Source: JAGXQV01 sp964505475
GTDB lineage: Bacteria > Pseudomonadota > Gammaproteobacteria > Burkholderiales > Sulfuricellaceae
Assembly: GCA_964505475.1 (NCBI GenBank)
Contig: CAZDIJ010000001.1
Span: forward strand, 62,001-126,000
DNA length: 64,000 bases
Direction of reading: 5' to 3'
Within the stretch, counting starts at the first letter, position 1. Each line of letters begins with the position of its first letter. The notes beneath the pieces are model-generated. The model was not told the DNA's origin, did not search any database, and saw nothing but the letters and a program-made list of their open reading frames with translations. This document shows positions 36,787 through 45,769 of the stretch, piece after piece. A program made the translations under genes and the position numbers.

Positions 36787-38621
36787 AAAAACGCCACCAC
36801 GACATGCCTTTCGGCGCCCAGCCGCTACCCGGCGGCGGCGCGCGCTTCCGCCTCTGGGCGCCCGGCGTCGCGGCGGTCGCGCTGCGGCTCGACGAGGCGC
36901 AGGAGTTGCCGATGACGCAGGCCGGCTCAGGCTGGTTCGAGCTGACGGCGCCGAGCGCGCAGGCCGGCAGCCGCTACCGCTACCGCCTGCCCGACGGATT
37001 GCTGGCGCCCGACCCAGCCTCGCGCTACAACCCCGATGACATCCATGGCGCGTCCGAGGTCGTCGATCCGTCCTCCTTCGATTGGCCCGACGGCGACTGG
37101 CGCGGACGCCCCTGGGAAGAGGCGGTGGTCTACGAGCTGCATGTCGGCAGCTTCACCCCGGCGGGCAATTTCGCCGGCGTCGCCGAACGCCTCGACTATC
37201 TCGCCGAACTGGGCGTCACCGCCATCGAGATCATGCCCGTGGCCGATTTCCCCGGCCGCCGCAACTGGGGCTACGACGGCGTGCTGCCGTTCGCGCCCGA
37301 CGCCGCCTACGGACGCCCGGAAGACTTCAAGCGCCTGGTCGCCGCCGCCCACCAACGCGGCCTGATGGTGCTGCTCGACGTGGTCTACAACCACTTCGGC
37401 CCCGAGGGCAATTATCTGCATGCCTACGCCCCGGATTTCTTCAACCCGCGCCATGCCACGCCGTGGGGCGCGGCGATCAATTTCGACGGCGAAAACAGCC
37501 GCGCGGTGCGCGATTTCTTCATCCACAACGCACTCTACTGGCTGGAGGAATACCATCTCGACGGCCTGCGCCTGGACGCCATCCACGCCATCTGCGACGA
37601 CAGCGCGCCGGACATCGTCGATGAACTTGCCGAGGCCGTCAGGCGCTGCCCGGGGCGCGAGCGCCAGATTCACCTGATCCTGGAAAACGACCGCAACCAG
37701 GCGCGCTACCTGGAACGCGACGCCGCCGGAAACCCGCGCCGCAGCACGGCGCAATGGAACGACGACATCCATCACGTCCTGCACGTCCTCGCCAGCGGCG
37801 AAAACGACGGTTATTACGCCGACTACGCCGACGAGCCGGCGCGCCTTCTGGGGCGCTGCCTCGCCCAAGGCTTCGCCTACCAGGGAGAGGCTTCCCCCTA
37901 CCGCGGCGGCGAGCCGCGCGGCGAGCCGAGCGCCCATCTGCCCCCCGGCGCCTTCGTCGATTTCCTGCAAACCCACGACCAGATCGGCAACCGCGCCTTC
38001 GGCGAACGGCTCTGCCATCTCGCCTCCCCCGCCGCGCAGGAAGCCGCCACGGCCTTGCTGCTGCTGGCGCCGCAGCCGCCGATGCTGTTCATGGGCGAGG
38101 AATTCGCCGCCGCCCAGCCCTTCCTGTTCTTCTGCGATTTTGGCCCCGAACTGGCGCGCGCCGTGACCGAAGGGCGGCGGCGCGAATTCTCGCGCTTCGC
38201 CCGCTTCGCCGACCCCGCCGCGCGCGAGCGCATCCCCGACCCCAATTCCGAGGCCACCTTCGGCGCTTGCGTTCTCGACTGGAGCGCCAGCGGGCGGTCG
38301 CCGCACCGCGAAGTACTCGAACACCATCGCCGGCTGCTGGCGTTGCGCCGCCAGTGGATCGTTCCGCGCCTCGCCGGCATGGGCAACGGCAGCCCGCAAC
38401 TGACGCTCTTGGCGGAGCGCGCGCTGAGCCTGCGCTGGCGTCTCGGCGACGGCAGCCGGCTATCGCTGGCCGCCAACCTCGGCGAAAATACGATCGAAGC
38501 GGCGCCGGCGAACGGCGCCCTGATCTTCGCCACCGCCAACCTCGATGCCGCCACGCTCGCCGCCGGACGGCTGCCGCCCTGGTCGGTGGCCTGGCATCTG
38601 CAAACCGGAGAGCCGACATGA
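36783..38621 (+). CDS. treZ: Malto-oligosyltrehalose trehalohydrolase
   Basis: TreZ releases trehalose from malto-oligosyltrehalose made by TreY. The 612-residue GH13_10 protein has an N-terminal E-set domain (ARFRLWAPGVAAVALRL), YELHVGSFTPAGNFAGVAERLDYL, nucleophile Asp265 (LRLDAIHAI), Glu301 (LILENDRN) and FLQTHDQIGNRAFGERL. ATGA overlaps couple it to both glgX and the malQ-treY fusion. Confidence 0.95.
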   Translation: MKKRHHDMPFGAQPLPGGGARFRLWAPGVAAVALRLDEAQELPMTQAGSGWFELTAPSAQAGSRYRYRLPDGLLAPDPASRYNPDDIHGASEVVDPSSFDWPDGDWRGRPWEEAVVYELHVGSFTPAGNFAGVAERLDYLAELGVTAIEIMPVADFPGRRNWGYDGVLPFAPDAAYGRPEDFKRLVAAAHQRGLMVLLDVVYNHFGPEGNYLHAYAPDFFNPRHATPWGAAINFDGENSRAVRDFFIHNALYWLEEYHLDGLRLDAIHAICDDSAPDIVDELAEAVRRCPGRERQIHLILENDRNQARYLERDAAGNPRRSTAQWNDDIHHVLHVLASGENDGYYADYADEPARLLGRCLAQGFAYQGEASPYRGGEPRGEPSAHLPPGAFVDFLQTHDQIGNRAFGERLCHLASPAAQEAATALLLLAPQPPMLFMGEEFAAAQPFLFFCDFGPELARAVTEGRRREFSRFARFADPAARERIPDPNSEATFGACVLDWSASGRSPHREVLEHHRRLLALRRQWIVPRLAGMGNGSPQLTLLAERALSLRWRLGDGSRLSLAANLGENTIEAAPANGALIFATANLDAATLAAGRLPPWSVAWHLQTGEPT

Positions 38622-41600
38622 CCCCGCCGAACGACCACCAAGCGCTGGCGCGGCTCGCCGGCCGCTGCGGCATCGCCGCCGACTACCACGACATCTGGGG
38701 AAAGCTCCATACGGTTTCGGACGACACCCGGCGCGCCTTGCTGGCGGCCATGCATTTTCCCGCGGAGAGCGATCCCGCGGAATTGCTGGCGAGCCTGGAG
38801 GAACAGGAATGGCGACGCCCCCTGCCGCCGGTCATGGTGTTGCAGGCCGGAGCCACGCCGGACGTGCCGCTCTCGCTGCCGGCGGCGCGGGCGGGACAAC
38901 CGCACCGCTGGATACTGACGCCGGAGGACGGCGCTCCGGCAACGGGCGAGTTCGTACCCGCTGACTTGCCGCGCCTGGACGAGCGGCGCTTGGGCGGCGC
39001 CGGCTTCTTGCGCGGCGAACTGAAGCTGCCGCCGCTCGAAGCGCCCGGCTATTACCGCCTGGAAATCGAGCAGCCGGGACGCGAGGCGCAAGTCCAGGCG
39101 GCAATGACCCTCGCCATCGCGCCGCCGTCCTGCTATCAACCCGACGCCGTCAAGGGGGAAAACCGCGTCTGGGGTCCGGCGGTGCAGCTCTATGGCCTGC
39201 GCTCGCGGCACAACTGGGGTATCGGCGATTTCGGCGACCTGCTCTCCCTGGTGGACCTGACGGCGGATGCCGGCGGCGGCGTGGTCGGCGTCAACCCCCT
39301 GCACGCCCTGTTTCCCGACGACCCCGGACGCATCAGCCCCTACAGCCCGTCGAGCCGCTGCTTCGTCAATTTCCTGTACCTCAACGTGGAGGCCGTCCCG
39401 GAATTCGCCGAATGCGAGGCGGCGCGCCGCCTCGCCGCCTCGGAACGATTCCAGGCGCGGCTGCGGCGGCTGCGCGGCAGCGACGAAGTCGATTACCTGG
39501 AGGTGGCCGCCGCCAAGCGCGAGGTGCTCGAACTGCTCTACCGCCATTTCCGCGACCATCACCTTCCCAACGATTCCCACCGGGCGCGCGCCTTCCACCT
39601 GTTCCGCGAAGCGGGCGGCGAGGCGCTGGAACGCCACGCGCGCTTCGATGCCCTGCAAGCCCATTTCCGGCGCGACAATCCCGCCGTCTGGGGATGGCCG
39701 GCCTGGCCGGAGGAATACCGCCATCCCGAGGCGCCGGCCGTGGCGGCGTTCGCGGCGGAACACCACGAGGACGTGGCATTCTTCGCCTGGCTACAGTGGC
39801 TGGCCGACGAACAGCTCGCGGCGGCGGGACGGCAATCCTGGCGGCGCGGCCTGGGAGTGGGACTCTATCAAGACCTGGCGGTGGGAGTGAATCCGGGCGG
39901 TTCGGAAGCCTGGGTCTTTCAGGATGTCTTTGCCGCCGGCGCCCATGCCGGCGCGCCGCCCGACGATTTCAACCTCCTCGGCCAGGATTGGGGGCTGCCG
40001 CCCTTCGTCCCGCACCGCCTGCGCGAGGCGGGCTACGCGCCCCTGATCGCCGTGCTGCGCGCCAACATGCGCCATGGCGGCGCCCTGCGCATCGACCACG
40101 TCATGGGACTGGCGCGGGTATTCTGGGTACCCGCCGGGCTGACTGCGGCGCACGGCGCCTACGTCGCCTATCCGCTGGAAGAGATGCTCGGCATCGTCGC
40201 CCTGGAAAGCCAGCGCAACCGCTGCATGGTGATCGGCGAAGACCTGGGCACGGTGCCAGAAGGTTTCCGTCCCCGCCTTGCCATGGCGGGCGTGCTTTCC
40301 TACCGCCCCTTCCTTTTCGAGCGCACGGCGGAAGGCGGCTTCAAGCCGCCTTCCGGGTATCCGCGCCAGGCGCTGGTGACCCTGAGCACCCACGATCTGC
40401 CGACCCTGCGCGGCTTCTGGCGGGGCCACGACCTCGACACCCGCAGCGCCCTGCAACTGTTTCCCTCGGAGGATATGCGCGGCAGGCTGGTGGTGGAACG
40501 CGCCCAGGATCGCGCCTACTTTCTCATGGCGCTGGAGCGCGAAGGGCTGTTGCCGGAAGGCGCGAGCATCCATCCGATTTCCGTGCCCGACATCACGCCG
40601 CCCTTCATGGCGGCCATCCAGACCTTCCTGGCAAGGACGCCCGCCCAGGTGATGGTGGTGCAGCCCGACGACATTCTCGGGGTGGTCGAGCAAGCCAACC
40701 TGCCGGGCAGCCACGACGGCCAGCATCCCAATTGGCGCCGCCGCCTGCCCCTGGACATCGAGGACTGGCGCGGCGACGCCCGCTTTGCCGCCGTGGGCGA
40801 GGCGCTGCGCAGTGAACGCGGCTGCGCGGTGGCGCCCCGCGAAGAAGAACCCTCGCCCTCCCGCACGGCCATCATCCCGCGCGCTACTTACCGGCTACAG
40901 TTCAACCGCGAATTCACCTTCGTCCAGGCGGCGGCGCTGGCGCCTTATCTCGCCGAGCTGGGGATCAGCCACTGCTATGCCTCGCCCTATCTCAGGGCGC
41001 GCCCCGGCAGCAGCCACGGCTACGACATCGTGGATCACGCCGCCCTCAATCCTGAAATCGGCACTCCGCAGGAATTCGAGGATTTCGTCGCGGCGCTGAA
41101 GGCGCACGGTCTGGGACAGATACTCGACGTGGTGCCCAACCACATGGGCGTGATGGGCGCCGACAACGCCTGGTGGCTGGACGTGCTGGAAAACGGCCCG
41201 GCCTCGGCCTGGGGCGCATTTTTCGACATCGAATGGGAGCCGCTCAACAGCGATCTCCGCGGCAAGGTGCTCCTGCCCTTGCTGGGCGACCATTACGGCG
41301 CGGTGCTCAAGCGCGGCGAACTGCGCCTAGATTACGATGCGGCGCGCGGCGAATTCAACCTGTTCTACTACCAGCACCGGCTGCCGGTGGACCCGGCGGC
41401 CTACCCGCACATCGTCGGCCACCGCGGCGAGCGCCTGGCGGCCGTGCTCGGGGAGGGCGACGAGCGCTACCAGGAACTGCAAGCCCTGCTTACCGCCTTC
41501 GGCCACCTGCCGGCGCGCACCGATGCGGTTCCGGCGCGGATGGCCGAACGCCAGCGCGACAAGGAAGTGCACAAGCGCCATCTCGCCGCGCTGAGCGAAA

Positions 41601-43783
41601 CCTGCCCGGAAATCTCCCATCACATCGCCGACAATCTCGCGGAATTCAATGGCCGCCCCGGCGATGCCGCCAGTTACGACCTGCTGCACGAACTGATCCG
41701 GCTTCAGGGCTACCGCCTCGCTTTCTGGCGCGTCGCTTCCGATGAAATCAACTACCGGCGCTTTTTCGACATCAACGACCTGGCCGCCCTGCGCATGGAG
41801 GAGCCGGCGGTGTTCGACGCCACCCACCGTTTCGTGCTCGATCTGCTGGCTCAAGGCAAGGTCGATGGGTTGCGCATCGACCACCCCGACGGTCTCCACG
41901 ATCCGGGGCAATACTTCCGCCGCTTGCAGCAGGCGGCGGGCGGCAAACCCTGGACGCCGGGCGAACCGCTGGCGCTTTATCTGGTGATCGAAAAGATACT
42001 CGCCGACCACGAACGCCTGCCCGATGACTGGCCGATCCACGGCGCCACCGGCTACCGCTTCGCCAACCTGGTGAACAATCTGTTCGTGGATAGCGCCGCC
42101 GAAAGGCGGATGACCCGCATCTACCGGGAATTCACCGGCGCCGGCGACGACTTCGACACGCTGGCCTACGAGGCCAAGAAGCTCATCATGCACACGGCGC
42201 TGGCGAGCGAACTCACCGTGCTCGCCAACGGCCTGGCGCGCATCGCCGCCGCCAGCCGCGACACCTGCGACTTCACCCTCAACGGCCTGCGCGACGCCCT
42301 GGTGGAAGCGGTGGCCTGTTTCCCGGTCTATCGCAGCTATGTCGCCGCCGGACGCCTGTCCGACGACGACCGCCGCCACATCGCCTGGGCCGTGGCGGTC
42401 GCCAAGAAACGCTGCCCGGCGGCGGATACCGGCATCTATGATTTTCTCCAGGATGTGCTGACCTGCGACATCGCCCATGGCCGCAGCGCCTCCTTCCGCG
42501 GAAAAGTGCAAGCCTTCGCCATGAAATTCCAGCAATTTTCCTCGCCGGTGATGGCCAAGGGCGTGGAGGATACCGCCTTCTACCGCTACCACCGCCTGAC
42601 CTCGCTCAACGATGTCGGCGGCGAACCGCGCCGCTTCGGCGTATCCGTGCCGGCATTCCACGCCGCCACGCGCGCCCGCGCCGCCCGCTGGCCGCACAAC
42701 CTGCTGGCCACTTCCACCCACGACAGCAAGCGCTCCGAGGATGTCCGCGCCCGCCTCGACGTGCTCTCGGAAATGCCGGCCGCCTGGCATCTGATGCTCA
42801 AGCGCTGGAGCCGCCTCAACCGCGGACGCAAGCGCCTGGTGGAAGGCGTCGCCGCACCTTCCCGCAACGACGAGTATCTCCTCTACCAAACCCTGGCCGG
42901 CACCTGGCCGCTCGCCTTGCCCGGCGAGGAAGAATTGGCGAGCTACCGCGAGCGCATCGAGGCTTACATGATTAAGGCGCTGCGCGAATCCAAGGAGCAC
43001 AGCAACTGGGTCAACGCCAACGCCGAATATGAGGCCGCCATGAGCGGGTTCGTCCAGGCGCTCCTGGCGCCGGGCGAGAAAAACCTGTTCCTCGCCGACT
43101 TCGTCCCCCTGGTGCAGCCCATCGCCCGCCACGGCCTGCTCAACAGCCTCTCCCAGACCCTTATCAAGGCCACCTCGCCAGGCGTGCCGGACATCTACCA
43201 GGGTTGCGAGTTGTGGCAGTTCAACCTGGTTGACCCGGACAATCGCCGCCCGGTGGATTTCGCCCGGCGCCGCGAACTGCTCGCGCAATTGCGGGAGTTG
43301 ACCGGCGCGCCGCCGGAACAGTGGCCGGAGCGATTGAAACCGCTACTGACGGACATGGGGGACGGCCGCATCAAACTTTATACCCTGTGGCGGAGCCTAG
43401 CGCTGCGGGCGCGCTGGCCGGAGGTGTTCCGCGACGGCAGCTACCTGCCCCTGACTGTGCGCGGCGAACTCGCCGCCCATGCTTGCGCCTATGCCCGCTG
43501 CCATGGCGGACGCTGCCTGATCGCCCTGGCGCCGCGCCTGCCGGTGCGCCTGCTGGGTGACCGCCATCTCCTGCCTTTAGGGACGGAGGTATGGGGCGAC
43601 GCGGAACTGGAATTGCCCGCCGAGCTGGCCGGCGCCGCCTGGCATAACGTCTTCACCGGCGAACGCCATGCGGCAGCCGGCCAACTCGCGCTGGGAAACC
43701 TGTTGGCTTGCTTTCCGGTGGTTCTGCTGGCTTCCGAAGAGAGCGACAGCGGAGGCGCGGCCATGCCGGAAAAAACCGAATAG
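38618..43783 (+). CDS. 4-alpha-glucanotransferase/malto-oligosyltrehalose synthase fusion
   Basis: This is a single 1721-residue frame. Residues 1 to about 735 are MalQ (GH77): LYGLRSRHNWGIGDFGDL, nucleophile Asp493 (ALRIDHVMGLARVFW), Glu541 (VIGEDLGTVPEGF) and Asp593 (STHDLPTLRGFW). From about residue 750 (IPRATYRLQFNREFTF) to the end is TreY (GH13_26), which turns the reducing end of maltodextrin into trehalose: HGYDIVDHAALNPEIG, ILDVVPNHMGV, Asp1088 (GLRIDHPDGLHDP) and Glu1125 (LVIEKIL). The linker (about 735-750) is charged and short. The fusion would rebuild short maltodextrins and pass them directly to TreY. Confidence 0.95.
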   Translation: MTPPNDHQALARLAGRCGIAADYHDIWGKLHTVSDDTRRALLAAMHFPAESDPAELLASLEEQEWRRPLPPVMVLQAGATPDVPLSLPAARAGQPHRWILTPEDGAPATGEFVPADLPRLDERRLGGAGFLRGELKLPPLEAPGYYRLEIEQPGREAQVQAAMTLAIAPPSCYQPDAVKGENRVWGPAVQLYGLRSRHNWGIGDFGDLLSLVDLTADAGGGVVGVNPLHALFPDDPGRISPYSPSSRCFVNFLYLNVEAVPEFAECEAARRLAASERFQARLRRLRGSDEVDYLEVAAAKREVLELLYRHFRDHHLPNDSHRARAFHLFREAGGEALERHARFDALQAHFRRDNPAVWGWPAWPEEYRHPEAPAVAAFAAEHHEDVAFFAWLQWLADEQLAAAGRQSWRRGLGVGLYQDLAVGVNPGGSEAWVFQDVFAAGAHAGAPPDDFNLLGQDWGLPPFVPHRLREAGYAPLIAVLRANMRHGGALRIDHVMGLARVFWVPAGLTAAHGAYVAYPLEEMLGIVALESQRNRCMVIGEDLGTVPEGFRPRLAMAGVLSYRPFLFERTAEGGFKPPSGYPRQALVTLSTHDLPTLRGFWRGHDLDTRSALQLFPSEDMRGRLVVERAQDRAYFLMALEREGLLPEGASIHPISVPDITPPFMAAIQTFLARTPAQVMVVQPDDILGVVEQANLPGSHDGQHPNWRRRLPLDIEDWRGDARFAAVGEALRSERGCAVAPREEEPSPSRTAIIPRATYRLQFNREFTFVQAAALAPYLAELGISHCYASPYLRARPGSSHGYDIVDHAALNPEIGTPQEFEDFVAALKAHGLGQILDVVPNHMGVMGADNAWWLDVLENGPASAWGAFFDIEWEPLNSDLRGKVLLPLLGDHYGAVLKRGELRLDYDAARGEFNLFYYQHRLPVDPAAYPHIVGHRGERLAAVLGEGDERYQELQALLTAFGHLPARTDAVPARMAERQRDKEVHKRHLAALSETCPEISHHIADNLAEFNGRPGDAASYDLLHELIRLQGYRLAFWRVASDEINYRRFFDINDLAALRMEEPAVFDATHRFVLDLLAQGKVDGLRIDHPDGLHDPGQYFRRLQQAAGGKPWTPGEPLALYLVIEKILADHERLPDDWPIHGATGYRFANLVNNLFVDSAAERRMTRIYREFTGAGDDFDTLAYEAKKLIMHTALASELTVLANGLARIAAASRDTCDFTLNGLRDALVEAVACFPVYRSYVAAGRLSDDDRRHIAWAVAVAKKRCPAADTGIYDFLQDVLTCDIAHGRSASFRGKVQAFAMKFQQFSSPVMAKGVEDTAFYRYHRLTSLNDVGGEPRRFGVSVPAFHAATRARAARWPHNLLATSTHDSKRSEDVRARLDVLSEMPAAWHLMLKRWSRLNRGRKRLVEGVAAPSRNDEYLLYQTLAGTWPLALPGEEELASYRERIEAYMIKALRESKEHSNWVNANAEYEAAMSGFVQALLAPGEKNLFLADFVPLVQPIARHGLLNSLSQTLIKATSPGVPDIYQGCELWQFNLVDPDNRRPVDFARRRELLAQLRELTGAPPEQWPERLKPLLTDMGDGRIKLYTLWRSLALRARWPEVFRDGSYLPLTVRGELAAHACAYARCHGGRCLIALAPRLPVRLLGDRHLLPLGTEVWGDAELELPAELAGAAWHNVFTGERHAAAGQLALGNLLACFPVVLLASEESDSGGAAMPEKTE

Positions 43784-43798
43784 AACCAAAGGAATATT

Positions 43799-45751
43799 AT
43801 GTACGAACAAGCTTCCCACTCATTGCTGAACGAAATCCTGATCGAACTGAAACCGGAAATCGGCAAGATGCGGATGCGGCATTTCTATACCCGCCTGGGA
43901 GCGAACTTTTATGCCATTCATTCCCTGTTTTCCCTGCTCTACGGCGGCCGTCCCGATTTCAAGGAGCAGATGGTCAGCCTGGTCGAGACGCTTGCTTCCC
44001 GCTACATCGAGCGGGCGCCGGCGCTGCGGAGATCGGACCTGGCGCGTGAAAAGGACTACAACTGGTTCCTGAGCCAGAAGTGGGTCGGCATGGCGCTGTA
44101 TTGCGACCGTTTCGCCGGCGACCTGAAAGGCTTGCGGGCAAGGCTGCCCTACTTGCAGGAACTGGGCGTCAACATGGTGCACGTCATGCCCCTGCTCGAT
44201 TGCCCGCCGGACAACAGCGACGGGGGCTACGCAGTGCGCGATTTCCGCCGGGTGGACCCGCGTTTCGGCACGACCAGGGATGTCGAGGCGCTGGCGGCGA
44301 CGCTGAAGAAACGCGACATGCTGCTGGTCCTCGATGTCGTCGTCAACCACACCTCGAACGAGCACGAATGGGCGCAGCGGGCGCGCCAGGGCGAACAGAA
44401 ATACCAGGACTACTACTTCGTCTTCAACGACCGCGAAACGCCCGACATCTACGAGGAAACCATGCCGGAGATTTTTCCGGCCACCGCGCCCGGCAACTTC
44501 ACCTGGGACGAGGAAATGGGCATGTGGGTGATGACTGTGTTCAACGGCTACCAGTGGGATTTGAACTACCGCAACCCGGCGGTGCTGATCGAAATGATCG
44601 ACATCATTCTGTTCTGGGCCAACCAGGGCGCGGACATCCTGCGTCTGGATGCGGTGGCGTTCCTGTGGAAGAAAATGGGCAGCGTGTGCCAGAACGAGCG
44701 CGAGGCGCACCTGCTGCTCCAGTTGATGAAGGATTGCTGCCAGGTGACCGCGCCAGGCGTGCTGTTCATCGCCGAGGCGATTGTCGCTCCCGGTGAAATC
44801 GCCAAATATTTCGGCGAGGACGCGATCAACGCCAAGGAATGCGAAATTGCCTACAACGCCACGCTCATGGCCTTGCTCTGGGACGCGGTGGCAACCAAGA
44901 ACGCGACCTTGCTCAACCAGGGGATCAAGAACCTGCCGCTCAAGCTGGAACGGGCGACCTGGCTCAACTACGTGCGCTGCCACGACGACATCGGCCTCGG
45001 TTTCGACGACCGCGACGTCCAGTCGGCCGGCCATGATCCGCTCCGCCACCGGCGCTTTCTGATCGACTACTTCACCGGACGTTTCCCCGACTCTCCCGCC
45101 CGGGGGCTGCCCTTCGGCGAGAACGCCAAGACCGGCGACGCACGCATTTCCGGCTCGCTGGCTTCATTGGTCGGACTGGAATCGGCGCTTGAAAGCCAGG
45201 ATGAAGAAGCCATCGACGCCGCGATCAAGACCATCGTGCTGCTGCACGGCGTGATCCTCTCGTTCGGTGGAATAGCGCTGCTCTACTACGGCGACGCGAT
45301 CGGCACGCTCAACAGCCTGGAATATCTCGCCGACCCCTCCAAAGCCGCCGACAACCGCTGGATGAACCGCTCCCACTTCGATTGGAACAAGGCCGAAAAA
45401 CGCCGGCAAACCGGCACGGTGGAACAGCGGATATTCAGCGCGCTGAAAAAAATCATCGCATTGCGCAAGGAAATAGCGGCATTCGCGGATTTCGACAACC
45501 GCCAACTGCTGGCGGTGGACAACCCCAACCTGCTGGTTTTTTTCCGCACCGACCCGCAAAACAGCCGCAACCGGGTGCTGGTGGCCGCCAACTTCAACGC
45601 CGCGCCCCAGGCGCTTCCAGCCGATGCCTTGAAGACACACGGCTTCTTCCAGCAGGACGCCATGAAAGACCTGTGCTCGGGCGCGCGCGTCGCGCTGGAA
45701 AACGCCGCGCTCGTCCTACCCCCGCTGACCTGCTATTGGCTCGCCGAGTGA
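43799..45751 (+). CDS. Amylosucrase
   Basis: Amylosucrase builds alpha-1,4-glucan directly from sucrose, releasing fructose. The 650-residue GH13_4 protein has the helical N-terminal domain (about 1-85). The catalytic set is Asp284 (LRLDAVAFLWKKMG) and Glu326 (LFIAEAIVAP), with His395-Asp396 in YVRCHDDIGLGF. These match Neisseria polysaccharea Asp286, Glu328 and His392-Asp393. Asp141 in SDGGYAV corresponds to the Asp144 of the sucrose pocket, and the DNRWMNR region matches the loop that carries its Arg partner. It starts 15 bases after malQ-treY and ends the operon. Confidence 0.88.
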   Translation: MYEQASHSLLNEILIELKPEIGKMRMRHFYTRLGANFYAIHSLFSLLYGGRPDFKEQMVSLVETLASRYIERAPALRRSDLAREKDYNWFLSQKWVGMALYCDRFAGDLKGLRARLPYLQELGVNMVHVMPLLDCPPDNSDGGYAVRDFRRVDPRFGTTRDVEALAATLKKRDMLLVLDVVVNHTSNEHEWAQRARQGEQKYQDYYFVFNDRETPDIYEETMPEIFPATAPGNFTWDEEMGMWVMTVFNGYQWDLNYRNPAVLIEMIDIILFWANQGADILRLDAVAFLWKKMGSVCQNEREAHLLLQLMKDCCQVTAPGVLFIAEAIVAPGEIAKYFGEDAINAKECEIAYNATLMALLWDAVATKNATLLNQGIKNLPLKLERATWLNYVRCHDDIGLGFDDRDVQSAGHDPLRHRRFLIDYFTGRFPDSPARGLPFGENAKTGDARISGSLASLVGLESALESQDEEAIDAAIKTIVLLHGVILSFGGIALLYYGDAIGTLNSLEYLADPSKAADNRWMNRSHFDWNKAEKRRQTGTVEQRIFSALKKIIALRKEIAAFADFDNRQLLAVDNPNLLVFFRTDPQNSRNRVLVAANFNAAPQALPADALKTHGFFQQDAMKDLCSGARVALENAALVLPPLTCYWLAE

Positions 45752-45769
45752 GCCGCTTCCCGGCTGGGT

